Origin: Bog-877 sp050734135 | GTDB taxonomy: Bacteria > Chloroflexota > Dormibacteria > Aeolococcales > Bog-877 | Direction of reading: 5' to 3' | DNA: 64,000 nucleotides | Assembly (NCBI GenBank): GCA_050734135.1 | Contig: JBOHUG010000114.1 | Location: 1-64,000 of the forward strand | In this document: one piece after another, positions 1 through 9,289 of the stretch | Layout: the number at the start of each line of letters is the position of its first letter | Position numbering within the stretch: the stretch's first letter is position 1 | Program-made: the position numbers and the translations under genes | The notes under the pieces: generated by a model | Database searches by the model: none | Told to the model about the DNA's origin: nothing | The model's input: only the letters and a program-made list of their open reading frames with translations

Positions 1-469
1 TTGTCTGTGGACCTCCCCCTACCCCTCTCTTACCGGTGGATCCAGGCTTAGATCTCATATTCAGGCTGTCCAGGCGCCAGGCAACCCGTTTTAGACCCAT
101 AACCTCGAAACAATACTGGAGGAGCAGGTATTTCTGATCCTCGTTATAGCCCTGCCCCCACGCGCCGCGCTCCAACCAGGTCCATCCCATCTCCACCCGC
201 TGGTGGTGTCGGTCCAGTTCGTAGAGGGTGGTGCTCCCCAGCGTTCGCCCATCGGCCAAGCTCGTCACCAGGAACGGCTGCCGGTGCGAACCACCGCCAA
301 TCAGGTGGTTGGTGATGATTTCACGCATCTCCGCCACCGTGTTGGGATACGGCGCCAGCTTCCAGCGCCAGACCTCGGGGTCGGCGACGGTTTCTAAGAG
401 TTGCGCCGCATGCTCGGGCCGCAAGGTCTCCAAATGCACGAGCTTGCCGCTGAGGGCTGGGATCCCCAC
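1..469 (-). CDS. GNAT family N-acetyltransferase (RimJ/RimL type), 3' end outside window or degraded
   Basis: Reading the minus strand from a GTG at 469, the frame stays open to the window edge (156 codons, no stop). The translation carries GNAT landmarks of the RimJ/RimL kind: an N-terminal part ending HLETLRPEHAAQLLE, a central strand TLGSTTLYELD, the segment VEMGWTWLERGAWGQGYN where acetyl-CoA-binding usually begins, and FEVMGLKRVAWRLDSLNMRS. Family members continue with a conserved 'N.RSQ.AIERLG' segment; here the sequence after NMRS turns into a low-complexity Lys/Gly/Pro stretch, so the last third is probably frameshifted or replaced. Substrate unknown. There is no strong ribosome binding site before the GTG. 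It may be a decaying gene, in keeping with the weakly coding region next to it. Confidence 0.6.
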   Translation of the reverse strand, partial: MGIPALSGKLVHLETLRPEHAAQLLETVADPEVWRWKLAPYPNTVAEMREIITNHLIGGGSHRQPFLVTSLADGRTLGSTTLYELDRHHQRVEMGWTWLERGAWGQGYNEDQKYLLLQYCFEVMGLKRVAWRLDSLNMRSKPGSTGKRGVGGGPQT

Positions 470-2124
470 TCCGCGACAGCCGTCGGTTCCGTGCCCCGCC
501 TGCATCAGCACCGGGCGCGCGAGCGACCCGGACCCAGTCTTAGCGCAAGTCCTCCCTGTGCCCAAAGTACCGTACCAACAGCGATGCTCGGTTCAGTTGG
601 CACGAAAGCCAGAATAGGCCAATCCGATCCCTGCACTGGAGGAGCGAGCCGGGAGCCGGTCCCACAAGGACGGCTCAGGGGGTTGGCGATACCTGGCCGT
701 GGGTCAAGAACGGCTGCCATTCCGCACCACCGAGGTAAGTGCCGTGATTCTGGCCCTTGATCCCGACGATCATGGCTCGTGGTTAGACTCCCATCTCTCT
801 CGGGCCGGACCCACGGGCTTGGCCGCAGCCGAGTAAGTACCGTCGATTGCAAGAGTTGACGCTGTGGGAGTAACAATGCCGACGGAATTAGCAGCGCTCC
901 CCCCTTGGCTTAGGGCCGCCGTTCGACCTGGCGATACACCAATGCACGGGCGACGCCCGCGTGCGAGCGGACCGATGTGGTCTATCAGCGCGTCTTCGAG
1001 CTCGCGAGCACTTTTCCGCGGCGGTCAGTGTTGGTTTGCGACCGAGGAGGTCTCCAGCTTCGGATCTCCGGCTACTGTGCAGACAGTGCGGGTGTAGATT
1101 GTAGGATTGGATTACTACCCTCGAGAATTTGTTGCCCAGCCACTGAAGAATTAGTCCTCCCAGTGCTTCCGAGGTAAGACAGCGATGGCCGTGTTACGGC
1201 TTGGCAACCCAGCTCTCTGGTTCGTTAGGGTCGCCATCGTGCTGGCAGGGGCTGGAGCTAGCCCAGCCTGGTCGGGTGGCACCGGAACGTCCTGGCGAGC
1301 CCCCGATCAGCAGTTTCATCAGCGCAGCGGAACTGGCAGCACTACCGGACTGGCGAGCGCAACCTTCACCTGTCCCAGTCTTGAGGGCGTGAGCACCTCC
1401 ACTCGGGATCCGGACGGGCCGGTGTTGGCCGCCTTCCACGCGATCTAGACCGCGCCTACTTTGCAGGAGGATCCACCAAGCGCGCGACTGCTTGCGCAAG
1501 CCTACCTTCCCTCGTCGGTTGCCGTGGAAGCGGCCCGCAAATCGCGGTACGCCGGACCGTTGAGGGCAATGTGTGGTCGCCAGACCGTGGCCGACTCAGC
1601 CGCCCCCGCCACCTGCGGTCTGATGATGCCGATCCGCGAGTCTGTACACGACCACCCCACACTCGAGGGGACGTACCTCTTCCTGCGCCGTCACGGGAAG
1701 TGGGTTCTGTGGGCCCAGTACTCATGAGTTTTTCGGTCCGCGCCGACTGCGGATGCTCCTCACCGCTTCTCACACAGAAAGTACTGGGAGTCGACCCGTC
1801 AAAGTGTTTGCTGCCTTCCTGGCCAGGCGATGGGCTCCGGGAGCGGTCAGGACCGCGTTCGATTGACGCGTTGTCCGGAAATACCGATGCGCCGCGCGGC
1901 GGCATCGGGCTCAAGCAGCCAAAACTGGGCCAGTCCAAGAAAGACGCCGGGGGGAATAGGCCCGTTCACCGCCCAGCTAGTCGGCCGCCTGGGCAACAAG
2001 CCGGGGGAACTGACCACCCGGCCGACGCCGCTACCGGGTGTGTGAGTCTCGCTCCCGGGGAGCCGCGGGGACACTCGGCCATTCCATCAGATGGGACTCT
2101 GCGGCAAGTGAGTGAAATACCGGG
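470..2124. other. 1.65 kb with no convincing gene
   Basis: Open frames here are short, overlap on both strands and have the Arg/Pro/Ser-rich composition of chance frames in GC-rich DNA. The only stretch that reads like possible protein is on the plus strand in the frame ending at the TAA at 834-836 (it includes LPFRTTEVSAVILALDPDDH), but its only in-frame start is a GTG at 699 without a ribosome binding site and I recognise no family. The region between an edge-truncated GNAT gene and a small HEAT gene looks like decayed sequence. Confidence 0.4.
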
Positions 2125-2565
2125 CTATCCCGACCCCGACGAGCTGATGGACTGGATTGCCCGAAGGGCTGCTGCGCTGACCCGAGCTACCGGATCATCC
2201 TGAAGGCATACGGCCGCACTGAAGGCGCCTTCCAGGCGGTGGTGGCCGATGACCTTCGCCGCCATCTCTCTGACCCTCCAGGAGGTGTCGGTGGTCGCGT
2301 GGACAACCGCTGGTTCCGCGGCCCCATCCCAGACGTACAGCAGCGCACGCGCCGCCCAGACGCGGGGCCAGTATCCATCTCTGCCGCCCTCCCGCCCGGC
2401 GAGCACCTGGTTGGCCGCGGGTCCGCCGAGGGCCAGCGCCAGCTCTTCGTCGAAATCGTTAGCTTCTAGCATTGCGATACAGCCCGCCACCAGGGCGGGC
2501 TTACCTCTCCGGGCGCACTCAGCCGCCACACTCTGGCGGGGACTTGTTCCCCAGATGCTCGGCAC
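2125..2565 (-). CDS. Small HEAT-repeat protein
   Basis: A 146-residue protein from a GTG start. Two or three helical HEAT/PBS-lyase-like repeats are visible: WPRVWAARALLYVWDG, then DTSWRVREMAAKVIGHH, then DDPVARVSAAALRAIQS, each with the Arg-x-x-Ala-Ala core typical of HEAT repeats. Such proteins are scaffolds for protein-protein contacts and have no enzymatic residues; no partner is suggested by the neighbours. It is followed by non-coding sequence on both sides, so it appears to be a single-gene unit. The repeat pattern makes a real gene likely; the exact start is less sure because no strong ribosome binding site precedes it. Confidence 0.65.
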   Translation of the reverse strand: MPSIWGTSPRQSVAAECARRGKPALVAGCIAMLEANDFDEELALALGGPAANQVLAGREGGRDGYWPRVWAARALLYVWDGAAEPAVVHATTDTSWRVREMAAKVIGHHRLEGAFSAAVCLQDDPVARVSAAALRAIQSISSSGSG

Positions 2566-2967
2566 TGGCCGATTATGCGCGCCAGCGGAGGTCGGCCGAA
2601 CGTTAGCGAGTCGGTTAGCCAGGCGGGCAATTTAGGTGATTCAGTGTCAAATTCAACTTCTGCGGACGAGGCAAACTTCTCTGACGTCCTCTACCGCGAC
2701 GGTAAGCTGACAAAGTCCACAGGAGTGCTTCGTCGTGACAGAGGGGACATTCTCAGGCTACCGGTAAGGCTGCAGTTAGGACCCCGGTGCTGGCGGAGTC
2801 TGACGACGTCTGTTGCGCTCGGTAGACCCCATCAGTGAACGATTCCGGACGACCCGATTCGGACGGGCCACTGCGGCGGAGACGTTGACTCGCTCGCCTC
2901 GATTATTGGGGACCATGGTCCATCGCTTTCCAGCTCGCCCCGCGCTAGCAAGCGTGATCGCGGGAAC
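2566..2967. other. Intergenic stretch, nothing recognised
   Basis: 400 bases between the divergent HEAT gene and the MFS gene. I find no RNA gene, no strong hairpin and no coding signal. It must contain the promoters of both flanking genes, but I could not point to convincing -35/-10 pairs. Confidence 0.3.
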
Positions 2968-4206
2968 GTGAGGGCTTTGCCCCGGCGGCGGGAGTGGGCG
3001 GGGGTGGCGGCGGCGATGTTTGGGGTCGGCTGGGGTGCCAACCAGTTCGCTCCCATGTTGCTCGCCTACCACCAGCATCTGTCCCTTTCGGTCGGGACCG
3101 ACCAGGCGCTGTTCGGAATCTATGCCCTCGGCCTGATCCCCGCTCTGCTGTTGGGAGGACCAGCATCGGATGTTTGGGGCCGGTGCAGATTGGTACGACC
3201 GGCCGTGGCCCTGTCGGCTGTGGCAACTGTGGTTCTGATCGTCGGCTCCCATTCCACGCTCGCGCTTTATGGAGCCCGATTTCTGGCGGGAATCGCAAGC
3301 GGGACGGTCGTTGCAGCCGGAACGGCGTGGGTAAAAGAGCTGTCGGAGCCTCCGTACGATCTACGGTCTTCACAACAAACAGGCGCCCGTCGCGCCGCCA
3401 TTTCTCTGTCCGCCGGGTTCGGGATCGGCCCGGTCGTCGCCGGCCTGATCGCCCAATGGTCACCGGCGCCGCTCGTTCTGGCCTACGTCCCTCATCTGGT
3501 AGTGATCCTGTTGGTGCTGCCCGGACTCTGGCGGGCGTCGGAGACCGTTCCGCGCCAAACTGCCACTTCTGGCGGCGCCAGTCTGTTGTCCCGCCTGCGG
3601 ATTCCCCAGGACCGTCGGGGACGGTACTTCGGCGTGGTGGTACCAATGGCACCTTGGGTGTTCGCCGCTCCCTCAGTCGCTTTCGTGGTACTGCCACTAG
3701 TGGCCGCAGCGCGCCTTTCGGGGATCGACATCGCCTTCGCCGGAATCACCGCCGGAGTCACGTTGGGGGTCGGAGTAGCGGCGCAACCGCTGGGTCGTAG
3801 GCTCGAGCAGGCGCGCGGATCCTGGGGTGCCAAGGTCGGACTCGGCGCGGTGACGGTCGGCCTCGCAATCGCCAGCCTTGCCACGCTCTCCCAGAGCATC
3901 CCCTTTCTGCTGCTAGCCGCGTCGGTACTGGGTGTGGGTTACGGATTGACCCTGGTGGCGGGCCTGTTAGAAGTTCAGCAAATCGCGGCTCCGGACGAGC
4001 TCGCAGGTCTCACCGCCATCTTCTACGCCCTCACCTATGTCGGTTTCGCCGTGCCACTCATCTTGGCGGAACTCCGGCCCGTTGCCACCTATCCCGTCCT
4101 CCTGCTGGTGCTTGCCGGAATCGCGGGGATGGCGCTGCTTGGCGTCTCGTGGCAATCGAGCCGCCACCCGGACGGCGCGCGAACGAGCAACGGTCAACGC
4201 ACCTGA
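2968..4206 (+). CDS. MFS transporter
   Basis: 412 residues, the usual length of a 12-helix major facilitator carrier. Hydrophobic segments alternate with short charged loops throughout. The MFS signature after helix 2 is visible as GGPASDVWGRCRLVRPA (GxxxDxxGRxxxx), and helix 4-5 carries GARFLAGIASGTVVAAGTAW. The protein should act in the cytoplasmic membrane as a proton-linked exporter of a small molecule; the substrate cannot be inferred. The GTG at 2968 was kept because the first helix begins about ten residues later. It stands alone, with a tRNA gene on the opposite strand downstream. Confidence 0.85.
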   Translation: MRALPRRREWAGVAAAMFGVGWGANQFAPMLLAYHQHLSLSVGTDQALFGIYALGLIPALLLGGPASDVWGRCRLVRPAVALSAVATVVLIVGSHSTLALYGARFLAGIASGTVVAAGTAWVKELSEPPYDLRSSQQTGARRAAISLSAGFGIGPVVAGLIAQWSPAPLVLAYVPHLVVILLVLPGLWRASETVPRQTATSGGASLLSRLRIPQDRRGRYFGVVVPMAPWVFAAPSVAFVVLPLVAAARLSGIDIAFAGITAGVTLGVGVAAQPLGRRLEQARGSWGAKVGLGAVTVGLAIASLATLSQSIPFLLLAASVLGVGYGLTLVAGLLEVQQIAAPDELAGLTAIFYALTYVGFAVPLILAELRPVATYPVLLLVLAGIAGMALLGVSWQSSRHPDGARTSNGQRT

Positions 4207-4390
4207 AGGCGACGACCCTCCGAGCCACAACCGACCTCACGAAGCCACATTCGGTCTGACTCAGCGGCGGTGGAAAGAGTTCGGGGTGCCCGCCGGGGTC
4301 GCCCCATTCTCCAGGTTCGGCGATGGGTGAAGCGGCTTAGATGGGTCACAGATCGGCGGCACCGAGTAATTCGGGAAAGGTGCCCGAGGC

Positions 4391-4465
4391 TGGAGCGGGA
4401 GACGGGGCTCGAACCCGCAACTTCAACCTTGGGAAGGTTGCACTCTACCATTGAGTTACTCCCGC
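4391..4465 (-). tRNA. tRNA-Gly (anticodon CCC)
   Basis: Minus strand reads a full cloverleaf: acceptor GCGGGAG pairing with CTCCCGC, D arm containing TAACTCAATGGTAGAGT, anticodon stem CAACC/GGTTG around the loop TTCCCAA (anticodon CCC), T arm GCGGGTTCGAGCCCCGT, discriminator T and a genome-encoded CCA (4391-4393). All stems are complementary. It lies between convergent genes and reads Gly codon GGG. Confidence 0.95.
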
Positions 4466-4611
4466 GTCGGGCCCCCTAGGGTGAGGATAGCGCTGTCCTC
4501 TGACCCCACGAGTACCGCCCTGGCAGTGGGGAACATCACGCTCCACTTTCTCGACCTGGTGCCGCGGGCGAGCGAGAGATCCCCTCGAGGCCGGCGCCCG
4601 GCCCGACTTGA

Positions 4612-7179
4612 CTAGGCGGGCAGCCCCTCCGATGCGGGTGCCGACTTAGAGACGGGAAGAGGGAGCGCTCCGGTTCGGGAACTCCGCTCCACGGTTTCCG
4701 ACACCGCCCTGACGAAGGCGGCCAGCTGCCGCTGGCCCTCGTCCTCGCTCCCCACCGAGACGATCACCCGGTAGCTGGGGCGGTCCGGTTCGGGAATGAT
4801 CAAAACCCAGCCACCCTCGACCTCGACCTTCAGGCCGTCGGTGAGATCCAGGCGCTCAGTCCGGTGGCCGTCGACCAGGCGTCGCATCACCTCCCCCTTG
4901 ACCTCCCAAGGGCAGGCGACCGCGGCCTCCAGGTGGACACCCGGCGCCAGTTCGCGCCGCAGCACCGAGAGGCGGCTCTGCGTGATGACCAGCATCTCGA
5001 TTGTGGTCAGCAGGGTAAACATGGCGTCGTAGGCGCTGAGATGGGACGGCCAGACGAAGCCGCCAGTCTCGTCAAACGCCACCAGGGCCTCGTTCCGGGT
5101 AGCCGCCCGAACGATGGAGGCCGTGTCCGCCCGGGTCAACACCACCTTGCCACCGTTGTTAGCCGCCACCCGCTCCAGTCGTCTCGAAGCCGACACCGGG
5201 GCCACGATTGTGCCCGGACCCTTGGCGCGCAAGGTGAGCAGCGTGAGCAGACAGGTGGCCTCCTCGTAGCTGATGATCCCGCCCTCGTCGTCGATAAGGC
5301 TGAGCCGCTGCGCGGAGGGGTCGAGCCTCGCCCCGAGAAGGGCAGCGACCGTCTTGGTGATGGCGGATGCCTGGTCCAGTTCCTCCTCACGGTTTCGCGC
5401 CTGGGGCCAGAGGGCCGCCTCCTCCTCAAACCCGGTCCGTAGGGTGATGGCCTCCACAAGGGCCTCCCTGAGTAAGTGGGGAAGGGCCAGGGAGGCGCTG
5501 CTGAAGCCAAAATCGACCAGCACCCGAGGATGCGCGGCGCGGATTGCCTCGAGCTCCAGCTGGGAGACCGCCTGCCGGGCGTAGCCGTCCAGGGCACCGT
5601 CAGCGTCGGCGATGTCGGTGATCTCCCCCGGCAGCACCCGCCGAAAGTCCTCACGGAAGAAGGTGTTCTCCAGCTTCCGTTCCTGGCGGCGATCCAGGGC
5701 CATGCCCCGGTCATCCAGAACCAGCAGGTCGGCGGAGCGAGCATCCAGCGGCGACGCCAGCACGTGGGCGGTGCCGACCACCGCGGAGTCTCTCGTGTAG
5801 TGGCACGTCACCGGCACCGGCAGCTCGGCCAGGTCGACCACGTGCGCCCCGGCGGAGAGCATCCCCGCAATCATGGCCCGCTTGATCATCCCCGATCCCG
5901 GACTTCGATCTCGACAGATCGCCAGCAGGCTGCCTCGCGGCTGAGTTGCCGACCAGGCGGCACCCAGCCGAGCGCACCACTCGGGAGTCAGCTCGACATT
6001 GATGATTCCCGTGATCCCGGCCTTGCTGAAGAGGCTGCTCCGCCACGTTCCGGCCCAGATCACCGATTCATGGACCACCGAGCCGGCCTCGATCTCCTTG
6101 CCGGGCCAGATCCGGACTCCCTGCTCGACCACCGACCTCGCCCCGATGGTGCAGTCGTCGCCGATCACGCTGGAGTCCTGGAGCAGCACATCGGGCTTGA
6201 GCGTGGCGGAGCTGCAGACCACCGCCTGTCGCAGTCGGCTTCGCTCTCCGATATACACCTGGGGCCAGAGCACGCTGTTGCTCACCTTGGCCCCCGCGTC
6301 AACCACCGCGTAGCGATCGAGTACCACGGGGCCGTTGAGAAAGGCCTCATGACCGATCACGGCGTCCCGGCCTATGAAGGCCGGGCCCTCGATCCGGGCC
6401 GTGTCGGCCACCGAGGCACCCTCGTTGGTCCACTGGGAGGGTCCGGTCTTCTGGCCGGCAATCTCGCAGACGACCCGACCCTCCAGGGCGTCCCAGTTGG
6501 CTTGGAGGTAGCTCTGGACGCTGCCGATGTCACACCAGTAGCCCCGCCCGACAGTCGCCCAGAGGGAGTCCCGCCGGCGCAGCATCTCGGGAAACACGTC
6601 CTGCGACCAGTCGGCCGGCTCCGCTGCCGGGCAGTACTCCAGCACCGAGGGGTCGATGACGTAGATGCCGGTGTTGACCTGGTCGCTGAACACCTCACCC
6701 CAGGAGGGCTTCTCCAGGAAGCGCTCCACGTGGCCGTCGGCGGCGGTGATCACCACCCCGTACTCGAGAGGATTGGCGACCCGCGAGAGCACCAGGGTTG
6801 CCTGCGAAGCATGGTCACGGTGGAAGGAGACGGCCTGGGTGAGGTCGATGTCGGTGAGGGCGTCGCCACTGATGACGATGAACGTTTCATCGAGCAAACT
6901 AGCGGCATTCTTGACGCTGCCGGCGGTCCCCAGAGGGCGGTCCTCGACCACATACTCCAGCTGCATCCCCAGCTCGGCGCCATCCCCGAAATAGTTGCGA
7001 ATGCTAGCGCCCAGGTACTGCAGGGTGATGATCACCTCGGTGATTCCGTGACGACGCAGCAGCCGCAGCACGTGCTCCATGCACGGTCGTCCGACCACGG
7101 GAACCAGTGGCTTGGGACGGCGACTGGTGAGCGGACGCAGTCGGCTGCCCTCGCCCCCGGCCATGACGACCGCCTTCAT
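4612..7179 (-). CDS. Mannose-1-phosphate guanylyltransferase / phosphomannomutase-like fusion protein
   Basis: 855 residues with three parts. Residues 1-235 are a nucleotidyltransferase: start MKAVVMAGGEGSRLRPLT with the GGxGxRLxPxT loop, then KPLVPVVGRPCMEHVL. Residues 250-365 are a left-handed beta-helix of hexapeptide repeats (for example FIGRDAVIGHEAFL and DDCTIGARSVVEQGV). Residues 375-830 resemble phosphomannomutase, but the phosphoserine loop TASHNP appears as LASPLD and the metal loop DGDxDR appears as LDPSAQR, so mutase activity is doubtful. The likely reaction is synthesis of GDP-mannose or a related NDP-hexose for cell envelope glycans. It is the last gene of a minus-strand run, 64 bases after the beta-propeller gene. 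The annotation 'mannose-1-phosphate' rests on the usual naming of this fusion family; the sugar is not proven. Confidence 0.85.
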   Translation of the reverse strand: MKAVVMAGGEGSRLRPLTSRRPKPLVPVVGRPCMEHVLRLLRRHGITEVIITLQYLGASIRNYFGDGAELGMQLEYVVEDRPLGTAGSVKNAASLLDETFIVISGDALTDIDLTQAVSFHRDHASQATLVLSRVANPLEYGVVITAADGHVERFLEKPSWGEVFSDQVNTGIYVIDPSVLEYCPAAEPADWSQDVFPEMLRRRDSLWATVGRGYWCDIGSVQSYLQANWDALEGRVVCEIAGQKTGPSQWTNEGASVADTARIEGPAFIGRDAVIGHEAFLNGPVVLDRYAVVDAGAKVSNSVLWPQVYIGERSRLRQAVVCSSATLKPDVLLQDSSVIGDDCTIGARSVVEQGVRIWPGKEIEAGSVVHESVIWAGTWRSSLFSKAGITGIINVELTPEWCARLGAAWSATQPRGSLLAICRDRSPGSGMIKRAMIAGMLSAGAHVVDLAELPVPVTCHYTRDSAVVGTAHVLASPLDARSADLLVLDDRGMALDRRQERKLENTFFREDFRRVLPGEITDIADADGALDGYARQAVSQLELEAIRAAHPRVLVDFGFSSASLALPHLLREALVEAITLRTGFEEEAALWPQARNREEELDQASAITKTVAALLGARLDPSAQRLSLIDDEGGIISYEEATCLLTLLTLRAKGPGTIVAPVSASRRLERVAANNGGKVVLTRADTASIVRAATRNEALVAFDETGGFVWPSHLSAYDAMFTLLTTIEMLVITQSRLSVLRRELAPGVHLEAAVACPWEVKGEVMRRLVDGHRTERLDLTDGLKVEVEGGWVLIIPEPDRPSYRVIVSVGSEDEGQRQLAAFVRAVSETVERSSRTGALPLPVSKSAPASEGLPA

Positions 7180-7243
7180 CGGAGCATGTCCTGACCCACC
7201 CAGTGACCCGCGGCCTGCCCAGCTCCCACCTTTCCCTCACCGA

Positions 7244-8362
7244 TCATACGGAGCGGCGCCGTCGGCGACGGTTTAGCAACCACAGCAAGAGCACGACCGC
7301 GCCCGCCGCGACAAGGGTCACCGCCGCCGTACCGGCCAACTCGGCGGCCGCTCCGCCCGGGGTGTAGGCCGGTGGCGCCGGAAACGGTTGGAGCCGGTGC
7401 AGGAAGATTCGCCCGGCCGCCAGGGCGACGACCAACCCATGGGAGTTGTCGGAGAACACCGGTCCCACCGTGGCGAGCGCGGTGACCGCCGCGTCCGGAG
7501 GGGGAGCTCGGTACCAGCTGAAGCCGCCGTCCGGAGTCAGCAGGGTGCCGAACCCATCGGTCGCCAGATAGGCGGAGGTCGCGCTGTCCGCCACCAGAGC
7601 CGTGACGCGGGGCACCCCTCCCAGGCCCCCATACGGTAGGAGCTGGAGCGCCCGGTACCAGCGCCCCTGGTAACCCCGCCAGATGAGGCCACCGGGCTGG
7701 CCGACCAATATTGCGCCGGTGGCTAGCTCGGTCAGCGCGTGGGTCTCCGGGCCGAAGGCGGGAGCGTGTTCTGCGCGGGTCCAGTGTCGACCTCCCTGGC
7801 TCTCCCAGAGCCGGCCGCCGACCAGTGCCAGCCAGTCGCGTCCCGGTTTGGGGGGGGCGATCAGCGCCTGACCGCGGCCGGCCGCATCTCGGGTTAACGG
7901 ACGCCCGAGCCGCCCGCTGAAGAGGCCACTCGAGGTGGCCACGGCCACGATCTCCCCGCTTGGGCCAGAGAGCGCGAGCGCCGTTGGATCCCCCTCGACA
8001 GCGGTAACCGGGCACACCTGGTTGGACTCCGAGACGGCCGCCAGCTGACCTTGACGGTAGGCGATAACCCCCTCGCGGCCCACGGCCGCCACCGCCACCG
8101 CGGCATCGAGTTGAGCGCTCATCCCAGATGGCCGTGGGAGCGGTAGGAATTGTCCCGTGGCAGGGGTATACCTTCCCGCGCGACCACGGGAGATCGCCAG
8201 AGTGGTCGCTCCCTGATCTGAAGCCACCGCTGAGATCGCAGCGGATCGACTGGGAACTGCCACCCACCAGGCGCTCGCCGCCAGGTCCGGATTCACCGAC
8301 CAGATCAGGGTCAAACCCAGGGCCGAGCCGACGCCGATGACTGTCCGGCAGATGTCCCTCAT
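7244..8362 (-). CDS. Membrane-anchored beta-propeller-like protein
   Basis: 372 residues. A hydrophobic segment at residues 5-30 could act as signal or anchor, and a strong membrane helix near the C-terminus (GTAAVTLVAAGAVVLLLWLL) is followed by an Arg-rich tail. Between them are repeated blades such as PGRDWLALVGGRLWESQGG and TSAYLATDGFGTLLTPDGG, with the 'S/T-x-D-x-G-x-T/S-W' flavour of BNR/Ycf48-like propellers (for example LTPDGGFSWYR). The topology suggests a large extracytoplasmic propeller held at both ends. No catalytic residues are recognised. It starts 4 bases after the stop of the CPBP gene, so the two are co-transcribed and probably translationally coupled. Confidence 0.7.
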   Translation of the reverse strand: MRDICRTVIGVGSALGLTLIWSVNPDLAASAWWVAVPSRSAAISAVASDQGATTLAISRGRAGRYTPATGQFLPLPRPSGMSAQLDAAVAVAAVGREGVIAYRQGQLAAVSESNQVCPVTAVEGDPTALALSGPSGEIVAVATSSGLFSGRLGRPLTRDAAGRGQALIAPPKPGRDWLALVGGRLWESQGGRHWTRAEHAPAFGPETHALTELATGAILVGQPGGLIWRGYQGRWYRALQLLPYGGLGGVPRVTALVADSATSAYLATDGFGTLLTPDGGFSWYRAPPPDAAVTALATVGPVFSDNSHGLVVALAAGRIFLHRLQPFPAPPAYTPGGAAAELAGTAAVTLVAAGAVVLLLWLLNRRRRRRSV

Positions 8363-8365
8363 CGG

Positions 8366-9265
8366 CTATTGCCCATAGAGACCACTGACGATGGCCGCCA
8401 CCAGAAACAGCTCCGCGACCACGTGCACCGCCGCGGCCGGTAGGACGCTGTCGCTGCGTTGGGTCATCCAACCCCAGAGCAGCCCGAGCAGGATCACGAT
8501 CGGAATCAGGCTCTCAGCAGGTCCCTGGTACTGAGCGGCGATGTGGGCAATCCCGAAGACCAGCGCTTGGGTGACGAGCGCCGCCCCCGAGGAGTGCTGC
8601 CGCTCCAGGGCAGCCAGCAGCACTCCTCGAAACTGAATCTCCTGGGCGATCGCGCTGGTGGCATTGGCGATCCCGTAGGCGACCGCCGCCGAGCCGCCCA
8701 GGGAGAGCAGGGGCACACCCTCCCGGCCGATCAAAGGCCCTGGCAGCGCAAAAGACACAAGGAGGAACAGGATGGACACTGAGAGCGCCAGCAGGAGCGG
8801 GCCGCGCCGGGGTCGTACCCAGACCCTGAGTCGGGGCCGCGGATTCGGCGTCAAGCAGTAGAAGGCCGCCGCCATGGCCGCGGTCACCAGCAACCAGGCA
8901 ACTCCGGCGTAGGCGTTGCGGGCCAGACCACTCGGCTCCCCGATGAATGCCGGCGCCGGGCCCCCGTAACCCAGAAGCCAGAGCCAAGCCGAGTAAGGCA
9001 GGGTCAGGGTCAGGAGGGCGAAGGCGACCGGGGCGGTAGCCCGGAGAGAGCTGATCAGGAGCGTCGCTCCGGTGATCGCGGCGAAGTAGGCGGTCAGCCG
9101 CCAGAGATCGGGGTCGACACTGTCGGGGTCGCCGAAGAGCCGCGGCAGCAACATCACCGCGGCCGCCCCGCCCAGGATCAGGGCCAGAGCGCCCCAATTG
9201 CGGGCCAGGGCCCGGGCGGCGGGAAGTGCCGGCGTTCCCCAGCGCCGGGCCAGCCCAGCGGTCAC
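8366..9265 (-). CDS. CPBP family intramembrane metalloprotease homologue
   Basis: 299 residues, about eight membrane segments. The Abi/CPBP motifs are present in order: QEIQFRGVLLAAL (family EExxxR, here with Gln for the first Glu) and FGIAHIAAQYQG (family FxxxH), then NxxxD-like residues are not obvious in the last helices (AAAVHVVAELFLVA). CPBP proteins are membrane proteases related to CAAX prenyl endopeptidases, or in some bacteria bacteriocin-immunity and scaffold proteins. The GTG at 9265 is 24 bases after the upstream gene's stop. The altered first Glu leaves some doubt about activity. Confidence 0.75.
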   Translation of the reverse strand: MTAGLARRWGTPALPAARALARNWGALALILGGAAAVMLLPRLFGDPDSVDPDLWRLTAYFAAITGATLLISSLRATAPVAFALLTLTLPYSAWLWLLGYGGPAPAFIGEPSGLARNAYAGVAWLLVTAAMAAAFYCLTPNPRPRLRVWVRPRRGPLLLALSVSILFLLVSFALPGPLIGREGVPLLSLGGSAAVAYGIANATSAIAQEIQFRGVLLAALERQHSSGAALVTQALVFGIAHIAAQYQGPAESLIPIVILLGLLWGWMTQRSDSVLPAAAVHVVAELFLVAAIVSGLYGQ

Positions 9266-9289
9266 GGTCGGAGTCTGACCGGGCTCTGC

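Noticed and set aside
4391..4465. tRNA-Gly as an integration site
   Set aside because: I found no integrase nearby and no second copy of the tRNA 3' end within the window.
5476..7194. 572-codon open frame on the plus strand
   Set aside because: Lies opposite the nucleotidyltransferase/phosphomannomutase fusion gene; His/Gly/Asp-rich composition typical of an antisense shadow, no family resemblance.
7176..8471. 431-codon frame on the minus strand in a shifted frame
   Set aside because: Overlaps the propeller-like gene; its Arg/Gly-rich translation has no membrane segments or motifs, whereas the other frame has a clean signal and anchor.
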